From Oscillospiraceae bacterium (GTDB taxonomy: Bacteria; Bacillota; Clostridia; Oscillospirales; Oscillospiraceae): a DNA stretch of 7,439 nt. The position numbers and the translations under genes were made by a program. The notes below the pieces were generated by a model. That model was not told where the DNA came from. It searched no databases and worked only from the letters and a program-made list of their open reading frames with translations. The stretch covers positions 1 through 7,439 of the forward strand of contig JAQVYO010000069.1 of NCBI GenBank assembly GCA_028708585.1, in the 5' to 3' direction. Position 1 is the first letter of the stretch, and each line of letters begins with the position of its first letter. Below, piece after piece: positions 1 to 5,001 of the stretch.

Positions 1-1
1 G

Positions 2-103
2 CTCCAGAATGCCCGTTACTACGGATTTGGCGAAAATAAGGCGGAGTCCGCCGCAAAGGAATACTGGGAGCGGGTCAGAGCGGAAGCGGAAGCGGACGAT
101 TAA
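2..103 (+). CDS. C-terminal tail of an unrecognised protein (5' end outside window)
   Basis: An open frame enters from the left edge and ends at the TAA at 101-103, giving the last 33 residues of a protein. The tail is strongly charged and helix-like: it has an aromatic YYGFGEN segment followed by Lys/Glu/Arg/Ala-rich sequence and ends in EADD. I do not recognise the family and assign no function. Its stop overlaps the stop of the minus-strand S1 gene within the tetranucleotide TTAA at 100-103, so the two genes converge with no spacer. Codon use resembles its neighbours. The call that it is a real gene end rests on frame continuity and this tight convergent packing. Confidence 0.55.
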   Translation, partial: LQNARYYGFGENKAESAAKEYWERVRAEAEADD

Positions 104-1029
104 TAAAAACCCGTTTCCACAGCCGGTTTACCAGCTCGGGCGGGCCGGTAAATCCAATGACATATACGGCCTCCGGTGAGAAAATAGTCCAGCGGAGGCC
201 GGCGGACGGGCGACATAATTTTATCGATAATGAGCAGCTTTACTTTGGACTGTTCAGGGAGAATGGATTTGATGTATACAGAGATATGGTCTCCGTCTTC
301 AAAACCGGAACCGGGTTCCGCAAGGCCGGAGAGATTTGGTGTGAGTTCCACAAAAATTCCATAGTCTTTGACACCATGCACCACGCCCGAAACCGTTTCG
401 CCCGGGAAAAACTGCGCGGCATTTTCCGCCCATGTGCCCAAAAGCTCCCGATGCGTCAGCATAACGCGGCCGGTCGCGGGGTCGGCATTCAGGACCGCTG
501 CATAAATATCGTCTCCAAATGCAAACCGCTGGTTTGGATGAGAAATCCTTGAAACAGATATGTTTTCAATGCTAATCATAGAGTTTACGCCGCATCCAAT
601 GTCCACAAAAACACCAAACGGCTCGATATGTGTGACCTTAGCGGGAATGATCATTCCGGGCAGCAATGTTTTCATCAGGTGACGAAGCGCCATTTGCTGC
701 GCGCGTTTTCGGGAAAGGAGCACCTCAGGCGTTTGACCGGAAAAATCCAGTGATTCCACTGTAAAGGAAACCAATTTTCCGACTCTGGATAGAATCGCGA
801 TTTCCCGGGTGGAGCCGTCTTCAATGCCCAAAGCCGCCTCCTCTCGCGGAATGATGCCAGGCACGCCGTTTAAATCCACCAAAAGATTATGGGCCGCATC
901 GCAGCGAACGGCCTGAGCTTCCAGGATTTGACCGGTATCCATGGCTTTCTGCAGGCCTGCCGGTGAAGATAAGTAAGATTGATTATATTCTGTGAGCAGA
1001 AGTTTTCCTTCCGGCAAATAGCTGTTCAT
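100..1029 (-). CDS. S1 RNA-binding domain protein (ribosomal protein S1-like, three repeats)
   Basis: This 309-residue, probably cytoplasmic protein is built from S1/OB-fold repeats that bind single-stranded RNA. Repeat 1 (about residues 32-108) is divergent. Repeat 2 (about 124-194) is the best match, with PGMIIPAKVTHIEPFGVFVDIG and a closing GRVMLTHRELLG. Repeat 3 (about 209-271) has PGETVSGVVHGVKDYGIFVEL. The C-terminus (YFLTGGRICHWIYRP, then ETGF) resembles the conserved tail I know from clostridial S1-like proteins. It is shorter than enterobacterial S1 (six repeats), so it is an RpsA-like paralogue or the short Firmicutes form; its exact role (translation initiation or RNA turnover) is not determined. 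The ATG at 1027-1029 is preceded on the minus strand by an AGGAGG Shine-Dalgarno with a short spacer, which supports this start. It is divergent from the DUF951 gene and convergent with the partial upstream gene. Confidence 0.85.
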   Translation of the reverse strand: MNSYLPEGKLLLTEYNQSYLSSPAGLQKAMDTGQILEAQAVRCDAAHNLLVDLNGVPGIIPREEAALGIEDGSTREIAILSRVGKLVSFTVESLDFSGQTPEVLLSRKRAQQMALRHLMKTLLPGMIIPAKVTHIEPFGVFVDIGCGVNSMISIENISVSRISHPNQRFAFGDDIYAAVLNADPATGRVMLTHRELLGTWAENAAQFFPGETVSGVVHGVKDYGIFVELTPNLSGLAEPGSGFEDGDHISVYIKSILPEQSKVKLLIIDKIMSPVRRPPLDYFLTGGRICHWIYRPARAGKPAVETGFY

Positions 1030-1042
1030 ATGCTTCCTCCTT

Positions 1043-1073
1043 GTGATAACATCCGTTTTGTTCTATCACTATA
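1043..1073 (-). promoter_or_regulatory. Operator-like inverted repeat with a candidate -10 before the S1 gene
   Basis: A perfect 6-bp inverted repeat, GTGATA (1043-1048) and TATCAC (1064-1069), has half-site centres 21 bp apart, about two helical turns. On the minus strand one arm overlaps TATAGT (1068-1073), a 5/6 match to a -10 box, and the other ends just before the S1 Shine-Dalgarno. It could be a repressor site or, in RNA, a weak hairpin beside the ribosome binding site. No convincing -35 element was found 16-18 bp upstream of TATAGT. Confidence 0.25.
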
Positions 1074-1141
1074 TGCGGTTTTCTATTTGAAATTGCCGGG
1101 TAGGGCATGACCGGCACAGAGAAAGAGGGGAGAGCGTAAGA

Positions 1142-1327
1142 TTGGATGTACGGATTGGAGACGTTTTGGTGATGAAAAAAAAACATCCATGCGGGGAAAG
1201 CCGGTGGCAGGTTCTGCGCACGGGGATGGATTTTAAACTGAGATGTTTGGGATGCGGCCATGAGATCATGGCCCCCCGCAGCAAATTGGAAAAACGCATT
1301 TTAAAAATAGAACACCCGCAGAACTGA
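1142..1327 (+). CDS. DUF951 family small protein (putative zinc ribbon)
   Basis: The 61-residue product matches the DUF951 family, which is widespread in Firmicutes (B. subtilis YyzM type) and has no firmly established function. Family features seen are the N-terminal VRIGDVLVMKKKHPCG, a Trp-containing RWQVLRTG, and LRCLGCGHEIMAPRSKLEKR. Cys17, Cys35 and Cys38, possibly with His15, could form a metal knuckle; that is inference. The start is TTG at 1142-1144, because the family begins right before D-[VI]-R and no in-frame ATG is available; the ATG at 1146 is out of frame. A purine-rich Shine-Dalgarno, GAGGGGAG (1125-1132), lies 9 bases upstream of the TTG. The gene is divergent from the S1 gene and 115 bases upstream of hisC. 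Confidence 0.85.
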   Translation: MDVRIGDVLVMKKKHPCGESRWQVLRTGMDFKLRCLGCGHEIMAPRSKLEKRILKIEHPQN

Positions 1328-1338
1328 CGATTATTACA

Positions 1339-1372
1339 GCAGCCGGCTGCGGGCCTCCGCCTGGAAGGCGGA
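1339..1372 (+). other. Two small hairpins between the DUF951 gene and hisC
   Basis: A perfect 12-base palindrome GCAGCCGGCTGC (1339-1350) is followed by a 6-bp stem TCCGCC/GGCGGA (1356-1361 with 1367-1372, loop TGGAA). Neither has a T-tract, so they are not standard terminators. The DUF951 gene and hisC may therefore share a transcript. Confidence 0.35.
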
Positions 1373-1390
1373 ATCGAATCGATACCGGGC

Positions 1391-1421
1391 AGGGTGCGCG
1401 TTTTTTGAAACGATACGCCCT
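1391..1421 (+). other. Hairpin in the hisC leader
   Basis: The segment can fold as AGGG/CCCT, CG/CG and CGTTT/AAACG around a TTTG loop, giving 11 pairs with a TG bulge on the left and an ATA bulge on the right. It ends 6 bases before the hisC Shine-Dalgarno. It has no downstream T-tract. A role in translation of hisC is possible but is only inferred from its position. Confidence 0.3.
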
Positions 1422-1427
1422 AAAGCG

Positions 1428-1434
1428 AAAGGAG
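1428..1434 (+). promoter_or_regulatory. Shine-Dalgarno that decides the hisC start
   Basis: AAAGGAG lies 8 bases upstream of the ATT at 1443-1445. No ATG, GTG or TTG in the hisC frame is near it, so this site points to ATT as the initiation codon. Confidence 0.7.
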
Positions 1435-1442
1435 CGGTTTTT

Positions 1443-2519
1443 ATTAAAACGTTTTGGAGTTCCCGCATCAAAGACCTGACTCCGTACAAACCGGGAGAGC
1501 AGCCAAAGGACAAGCGTTTTATCAAATTAAATACAAACGAAAATCCCTATCCGCCCTCTCCAAAAGTGCTGGAGGCCATCAAAGCTGCGGCAGACAAAAA
1601 TTTGCGTCTTTATCCGGATCCGGAGGCGGCAAGCCTGTGCAGTGCCATTGCAAATTACTATGGGTTGGCAAGCGAACAGGTTTTTGTGGGGAATGGATCC
1701 GACGAGGTGCTGGCATTTGCTTTTCAGGCGTTTTTTAGTCCTGGAAAGACCATTGTTTTTCCGGACATCACCTATACCTTTTATCCGGTATACTGCCAAT
1801 TTTACGATATCCCTTACCGGGAGATTCCACTTACCGAGTATTTTAATCTGCCTGTGCAGGAATTTTGCGGAGATTATGCCGGTGTAGTTCTTGCGAATCC
1901 CAACGCGCCGACGGGCAAGTCTGTTCCGGTTTGCAAGATCAGAACAGTTCTGGAAGGAAATCCAAACTGCGTTGTTTTGGTTGACGAGGCATATGTGGAT
2001 TTTGGGGGGGACTCGGCGGTGTCGTTGGTGGACAGCTATAAAAATCTTCTGGTTGTGAAAACCATGTCTAAGTCCCGTTCTTTGGCTGGCCTGCGCGTTG
2101 GATATGCGATGGGGGACGCGGATTTGATTGCGGGCCTCAATTGCGTGAAGAATTCTTTTAACTCTTATACAGTGGACCGCCTGGCTTTGGTGGGAGCGGA
2201 AGCTTCTCTGAGAGACGAGGCATATTACCGGGCAATGCTGGCAAAGGTTTCCCTGGTGCGCAACCACACCGCTTCAAGGCTAAAATCTATGGGCTTTTGC
2301 GTGATGGAATCCTCGGCCAATTTTATATTCATCAGCCATAAACGAGCTCCGGCCCGGAGCCTGTATCAGGATCTTCGAGACCGGGGCATTTTGGTTCGTT
2401 ATTTCAACCGCCCCAAAATTGACAACTATCTTCGGGTTACCATTGGGACGGAAGAAGAGATGGACACATTTTGTAAAACAATACAAGAAGTCTTGGAGGT
2501 AAACTATCATGAGGTATGA
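1443..2519 (+). CDS. hisC: Histidinol-phosphate aminotransferase, ATT start inferred
   Basis: This fold-type I PLP enzyme transaminates imidazole-acetol phosphate and histidinol phosphate in histidine synthesis; family members can also act on aromatic keto acids. From ATT the product is 358 residues, normal for HisC. Motifs are FWSSRIKDLTPYKPGE (4-19), LNTNENPYPPSP (28-39), NGSDEV (84-89), NPNAPTG (152-158), VDEAYVDF (180-187), and SKSRSLAGLRVGY with the PLP-binding Lys at about 210. The first in-frame GTG (1566) would delete the conserved LNTNENPYPPSP substrate/cofactor segment, so the frame must begin upstream. Between the DUF951 stop and 1566 the frame contains no ATG, GTG or TTG, and ATT sits where family members have Met, 8 bases after AAAGGAG. 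No other his gene is in the window. The 3' end overlaps the radical SAM gene by 11 bases. Function is confident from motifs; the start codon is the odd part. Confidence 0.9.
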   Translation: MKTFWSSRIKDLTPYKPGEQPKDKRFIKLNTNENPYPPSPKVLEAIKAAADKNLRLYPDPEAASLCSAIANYYGLASEQVFVGNGSDEVLAFAFQAFFSPGKTIVFPDITYTFYPVYCQFYDIPYREIPLTEYFNLPVQEFCGDYAGVVLANPNAPTGKSVPVCKIRTVLEGNPNCVVLVDEAYVDFGGDSAVSLVDSYKNLLVVKTMSKSRSLAGLRVGYAMGDADLIAGLNCVKNSFNSYTVDRLALVGAEASLRDEAYYRAMLAKVSLVRNHTASRLKSMGFCVMESSANFIFISHKRAPARSLYQDLRDRGILVRYFNRPKIDNYLRVTIGTEEEMDTFCKTIQEVLEVNYHEV

Positions 2520-3381
2520 AGGAGACATTTACAGGCCGCCAGGAGAATGGCGCAGCTATCTTCTGCAGGCTACCATTGGGTGCTCCCATAACGCATGTAC
2601 GTTCTGCGGGATGTACAAAGACAAGCGGTACCGGGTTCGCCCTTTGGCGGATATTCTGGAAGATATCGATATGGCAAAAGAGTATTACGGGGACCTGACG
2701 CGGGTTTTCATCTGCGACGGAGACGCAATTGCCATGCCTACGGAAGATTTGCTGCAAATTTTACACAAACTGCATAGCAGCTTTTCTTCCCTGGAGCGCG
2801 TGACCATTTATGCAAGCCCCAACGGAACGCTGGGCAAAACGCCGGAGGAACTGAAAGCGCTTCATGAAGCCGGCTTGGGAAGAGCGTATCTTGGTGTTGA
2901 AACAGGCGACGATGCGTTGTTGAAAGCGGTCAACAAGGGCGTAGACGCCGCCGGAATGCTGAAGGCAGGGCAGATGCTGGTGGAAAGCGGCATAGATCTT
3001 TGGACCATTGTGCTGATGGGCCTTGCGGGCACCGGAGAGAGTAAGACGAATCATGTTCCGGCTACAGTGAAAATGATCAACGCGATGAAACCTCAGCACA
3101 TTTCGGCCATGACCTACAATCCAACGCCGGGAACCAAGCTGTATCGGGATATTCAGGAAGGGCGTTTTCAGACAATGTCCGCAGAGGAAGCGCTGCTGGA
3201 AACCAAAATGCTTGTAGAAGGATTGACCGTACAAGGCATCCATTTTACAAGCAACCACGCTTCCAACTATCTTCCCCTAAAAGGAACGCTTCCTGATGAT
3301 CGGGAAAAGTTCCTGCGCATGCTGGACGGCGCTCTGGCCGGCGAAGTCAGAATTCGGAAAGATCGGATGCGCGGCATCTAA
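2509..3381 (+). CDS. Radical SAM protein, uncharacterised (COG1032-like)
   Basis: This 290-residue enzyme is predicted to hold a [4Fe-4S] cluster and cleave S-adenosylmethionine to a 5'-deoxyadenosyl radical. The cluster motif is IGCSHNACTFC, with Cys25, Cys30 and Cys33. The spacing is CX4CX2C rather than the classic CX3CX2C, a variant I associate with this family. Other features are the GMYKDKRYRVRP segment after the cluster, FICDGDAI (67-74), YLGVETGDD (127-135), and a C-terminal SNHASNYLPLKGTLPDD motif (248-264). No second cluster, B12 or signal sequence is visible. The substrate is unknown. The ATG at 2509 follows GGAGG (2495-2499) and lies inside hisC, implying translational coupling. 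The partnership with an aminotransferase could be functional or only positional. Confidence 0.85.
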   Translation: MRYEGDIYRPPGEWRSYLLQATIGCSHNACTFCGMYKDKRYRVRPLADILEDIDMAKEYYGDLTRVFICDGDAIAMPTEDLLQILHKLHSSFSSLERVTIYASPNGTLGKTPEELKALHEAGLGRAYLGVETGDDALLKAVNKGVDAAGMLKAGQMLVESGIDLWTIVLMGLAGTGESKTNHVPATVKMINAMKPQHISAMTYNPTPGTKLYRDIQEGRFQTMSAEEALLETKMLVEGLTVQGIHFTSNHASNYLPLKGTLPDDREKFLRMLDGALAGEVRIRKDRMRGI

Positions 3382-3389
3382 ACAGGTCT

Positions 3390-3406
3390 ATGCCGCCAGC
3401 CGGCAT
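3390..3406 (+). other. Small hairpin abutting the large inverted repeat
   Basis: ATGCCG (3390-3395) pairs with CGGCAT (3401-3406) around the loop CCAGC. It starts 8 bases after the radical SAM stop. Its last two bases are also the first two of the next, much larger stem, so the two would compete at the junction. Confidence 0.4.
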
Positions 3407-3459
3407 CAGCGGAAAAGGACCAAAGTTCCATTACGGAACTTTGGTCCTTTTCCGCTGAT
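3405..3459 (+). terminator. Perfect 25-bp inverted repeat, likely bidirectional terminator
   Basis: Left arm 3405-3429 and right arm 3435-3459 are exact reverse complements, with the five-base loop ATTAC. The inner part has the layout of a bidirectional intrinsic terminator: AAAA before a GGACCAAAG stem and CTTTGGTCC followed by TTTT. The T-run is short and is followed by CCGCTGAT, which pairs with the left flank, so the arm is longer than a usual terminator stem. Position right after the radical SAM stop (3381) fits termination of the DUF951/hisC/radical SAM unit. No target-site duplication or transposase is visible, so a mobile origin is not supported. Confidence 0.7.
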
Positions 3460-3529
3460 TGAAAAACCCTGCTTCCGTAAAAAAGATTCGCAGAGCTTCC
3501 CCCGTGCACGGCGGAAGCAAAATTCAATC
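3457..3529 (+). other. Nested inverted repeats between the two large hairpins
   Basis: GATTGAA (3457-3463) pairs with TTCAATC (3523-3529) and encloses a second hairpin. GCTTCC (3495-3500) pairs with GGAAGC (3513-3518), and CCG/CGG continues after a C-C mismatch to a TGCA loop. Another GCTTCC copy at 3471-3476 could compete for the same GGAAGC. The outer stem shares three bases with the preceding 25-bp repeat. This may be a structured RNA or a chance arrangement. Confidence 0.25.
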
Positions 3530-3561
3530 CCTCCTTTCCGGCGACTTATGCGTTGGATCAG

Positions 3562-3617
3562 AAAGGACACCCTCATGCAGGTAAGCGGTGAGCACCCTGC
3601 ATGAGTGGTGTCCTTTT
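3562..3617 (+). terminator. 20-bp hairpin with one bulge and T-run, terminator-like
   Basis: The left arm at 3562-3581 (AAAGGACACCCTCATGCAGG) is complementary to 3596-3616 except for one bulged T at 3606. The loop is 14 bases (3582-3595). The arm begins with an A-run and ends with CCTTTT, so it resembles a bidirectional intrinsic terminator like the one 100 bases upstream. No gene between the two explains why a second one is needed, unless there is a small RNA there or transcription enters from the minus side. Confidence 0.55.
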
Positions 3618-3644
3618 GTCGAGGAGGGTAAGCCGTTTTCGACA
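3617..3644. promoter_or_regulatory. Pair of Spo0A-box-like sites
   Basis: TGTCGAG (3617-3623) on the plus strand and TGTCGAA on the minus strand (plus-strand TTCGACA, 3638-3644) face each other. They match the Spo0A box TGTCGAA at 6/7 and 7/7. Spo0A activates spoIIG in B. subtilis, so sites upstream of spoIIGA make sense. They lie about 415 bases before its start codon, far for direct activation unless the promoter is the one near 3721-3751. Seven-base matches are weak evidence on their own. Confidence 0.3.
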
Positions 3645-3702
3645 GTCTGCAAGGGCCAAAGCTCTGTAAACAAGGCTTTGGCCCTTGCTTGTGAACTGCT
3701 CG
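3640..3702 (+). other. Two-part long hairpin
   Basis: A perfect 14-bp stem, GCAAGGGCCAAAGC (3649-3662) with 3675-3688, has a 12-base loop. Outside it, CGACAGT (3640-3646) pairs with ACTG and TCG (3695-3698, 3700-3702, one bulged C) across an internal loop. A T6 run follows at 3715-3720, 12 bases beyond the stem, so it is not a canonical terminator. The core GGGCCAAAG resembles GGACCAAAG in the 3405-3459 repeat. Confidence 0.45.
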
Positions 3703-3720
3703 GAATGAACCGCGTTTTTT

Positions 3721-3751
3721 ATGACATGTTTACCCGTGTATGAAATATAAT
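3721..3751 (+). promoter_or_regulatory. Sigma-A-type promoter candidate
   Basis: ATGACA (3721-3726, 5/6 to TTGACA) and a perfect TATAAT (3746-3751) are separated by 19 bases, slightly long. The surroundings are AT-rich, unlike the rest of the region. It would start transcription near 3758, about 300 bases before spoIIGA, or drive the small RNA proposed at 3758-3862. Confidence 0.4.
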
Positions 3752-3757
3752 TAATAT

Positions 3758-3862
3758 TGTACGGTTTTATCATGGATGAGCCGGCTAATAGATTGGCTGG
3801 CCCGTTGAAAATTTCGGGTGGTTTGCCTTTGCAGGGGATTCCCCGGTTGCGACTTTTTTTTT
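3758..3862 (+). ncRNA. Possible small structured RNA or spoIIGA leader
   Basis: Downstream of the promoter candidate lie three small stems and a T-run. GCCGGC pairs with GCTGGC (3780-3785 with 3796-3801, one G-U), CCCG with CGGG (in 3801-3819), and GGGG with CCCC (around 3833-3844), before T9 at 3854-3862. I recognise no known RNA family: the signature motifs of T-box, SRP RNA and c-di-GMP, TPP, SAM or purine riboswitches are absent. This is inference from arrangement. Confidence 0.2.
3831..3862 (+). terminator. Weak terminator candidate with T9 tract
   Basis: A short GGGG-ATT-CCCC hairpin, extendable by GCA/TGC across a three-base bulge, precedes GAC and nine T residues (3854-3862). The T-tract is excellent but the stem is short and imperfect, so efficiency is doubtful. 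Confidence 0.3.
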
Positions 3863-3881
3863 CGAAGGTCCGTTTTATAAT
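3847..3881 (+). promoter_or_regulatory. Candidate spoIIGA promoter with long spacer
   Basis: TTGCGA (3847-3852) and a perfect TATAAT (3876-3881) are 23 bases apart, too far for an ordinary sigma-A promoter. The known B. subtilis spoIIG promoter also has an over-long spacer (22 bp) and depends on Spo0A. Between the elements, TTCGAA flanked by a T-run (3854-3866) partly resembles a Spo0A box. The start would be near 3888, about 170 bases before spoIIGA. Confidence 0.3.
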
Positions 3882-3886
3882 AATAC

Positions 3887-3909
3887 CCGCCGGACAAAAT
3901 ACCCGGCGG
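3887..3909 (+). other. GC-rich hairpin downstream of the 3876 TATAAT
   Basis: CCGCCGG (3887-3893) and CCGGCGG (3903-3909) form a perfect 7-bp stem with a nine-base A-rich loop. If transcription starts just after the TATAAT at 3876-3881, this hairpin would be the very 5' end of the spoIIGA message and could stabilise it. No T-tract follows on the plus strand. Confidence 0.4.
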
Positions 3910-4059
3910 ATGCGCCGCTTTCTGAATACATGTTGACTTTGCAGCGTCCGGCGCTGGAAACAATGAAAAGTCCCGAGCGAATTTTAGTGTTTGCCTTGTT
4001 CGCCCCAGTGTATCAGAACCTGTGCTCAAGGCGTTCCGGCTGGCGGAAGGAGGAGCGGC

Positions 4060-5001
4060 ATGACAGTAGTTTACATAGACAGCGTTTTTCTTCTGAATCT
4101 GGTTCTGAATTATTTGCTTCTGGCCGCCGCCGCACGGCTTTCGGGCCAGAGGATGTACCGCCTGCGCATGGGAATTGGTGCATGTTTTGGCGCGCTCTAT
4201 GCGGTGGCGGTGTATCTGCCCGGCTGTTCCTTTCTTACCTCGCCGGCCCTCAAGCTTTGCATAGCAGTGCTGGTGGTGTTGATTTCATTTGGAGGAGTGC
4301 GCCATTTTTTGCGCATGGTACTGATCTTTTTCGGCGTATCCTTTGCATTTGGCGGCGGGGTTTTGGCGCTTTCCATACTTAGCGAGGGGAAGCTGGATTA
4401 TAATAATTTGCTGGGCGCCGCGGGAATGCGGGAACTGCTTCTTTCCTTTGCAATCTGCTATTTGCTTTTTACCTTTGTTTTTCGAAGAACAGCCCAGCAC
4501 GGGGGAAGCCAAAAAGATATCTTATCCATAACGCTGACCTTCCAAAATAAAACGACGGACATACAAGCATTGATGGACACAGGAAATACATTGACTGATC
4601 CGCTTACCAATGCTCCGGCTCTGGTGACGGAAGCTGAGGCGATTGGTTCAATTCTGCCGCATGAGCTTTTTAGTATTTTCATGGAAAACGGATTGGAAGA
4701 CCCGGCTGGCGCACTGGAAAAAGCGGCCGCGGCGGGATATGGAAAATGGCTGCGGCTGATTCCCTATAAAACGGTGGGTGTGAACTGCGGACTGCTGATG
4801 GCGCTGAGAATGGATCAGGTGGTGATTGGGGGAAAAAAGCAAAAAAACATGCTGGCAGCGCTTTCCCCCAACCGTCTGTCCGACGGAGGAGCTTATCATG
4901 CTCTGGTGGGTTGTCAAGATGATGAAACAAAAGACGCCTCTCGTGCCGCTTTCCCCGGTTTTTTTGGAAAAGGACGATGGTATATGGCTGGCAGGAAATG
5001 A
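4060..5001 (+). CDS. spoIIGA: SpoIIGA, sporulation sigma-E processing peptidase
   Basis: This membrane aspartic protease is made early in sporulation, sits in the sporulation septum, and removes the pro-sequence of SigE after a signal from the forespore (SpoIIR in B. subtilis). The 313-residue length matches the family (about 300). The N-terminal half has about five hydrophobic segments (roughly 4-25, 36-53, 62-79, 86-107, 125-142). The C-terminal half carries the protease motif LMDTGNTLTDPLTNAPALV (171-189) with catalytic Asp173. RLIPYKTVG (232-240) and LSDGGAYHALVG (273-284) are also family-like. The last 25 or so residues after HALVG look unconserved. The start is ATG 4060, six bases after AAGGAGG (4047-4053); an upstream in-frame start at 3991 has no such site and adds a non-membrane stretch absent from the family. 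sigE follows after 84 bases, the standard order. Confidence 0.93.
   Translation: MTVVYIDSVFLLNLVLNYLLLAAAARLSGQRMYRLRMGIGACFGALYAVAVYLPGCSFLTSPALKLCIAVLVVLISFGGVRHFLRMVLIFFGVSFAFGGGVLALSILSEGKLDYNNLLGAAGMRELLLSFAICYLLFTFVFRRTAQHGGSQKDILSITLTFQNKTTDIQALMDTGNTLTDPLTNAPALVTEAEAIGSILPHELFSIFMENGLEDPAGALEKAAAAGYGKWLRLIPYKTVGVNCGLLMALRMDQVVIGGKKQKNMLAALSPNRLSDGGAYHALVGCQDDETKDASRAAFPGFFGKGRWYMAGRK

Larger units (their letters stand above)
3382..4059. other. 678-base non-coding region rich in hairpins
   Basis: No open frame here has a good ribosome binding site plus a protein-like sequence on either strand. It holds several inverted repeats, listed separately, plus promoter-like elements and Spo0A-box-like sites. 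From about 3910 to 4044 I see only ordinary sequence, and after that the spoIIGA Shine-Dalgarno AAGGAGG (4047-4053). The stretch separates the hisC/radical SAM unit from the sporulation genes. Confidence 0.6.

Noticed and set aside
1527..2267. 246-codon minus-strand open frame opposite hisC
   Set aside because: It lies antisense to a certain gene, has His/Arg-rich unprotein-like composition and no recognisable motif; shadow frame.
1566..2519. hisC starting at GTG 1566
   Set aside because: It would remove 41 residues, including the conserved LNTNENPYPPSP motif, and has no good Shine-Dalgarno; the frame clearly begins upstream.
3405..3702. Mobile element or CRISPR explanation for the hairpin cluster
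   Set aside because: No transposase, no target duplication, and no regularly spaced direct repeats; the hairpins differ in sequence.
3702..3714. T-box-like GGAATGAACCGCG followed by T6
   Set aside because: It resembles GGTGGNACCGCG but lacks the core TGG; no specifier stem is seen and no amino-acid or tRNA synthetase gene follows.
3751..4029. 92-codon minus-strand open frame before spoIIGA
   Set aside because: No ribosome binding site, no family resemblance, and low-complexity basic composition; it overlaps promoter-like and hairpin sequence.
3991..4059. Longer spoIIGA start at 3991
   Set aside because: The extra 23 residues lack family resemblance; AAGGAGG sits 6 bases before ATG 4060 and the family begins at this point.
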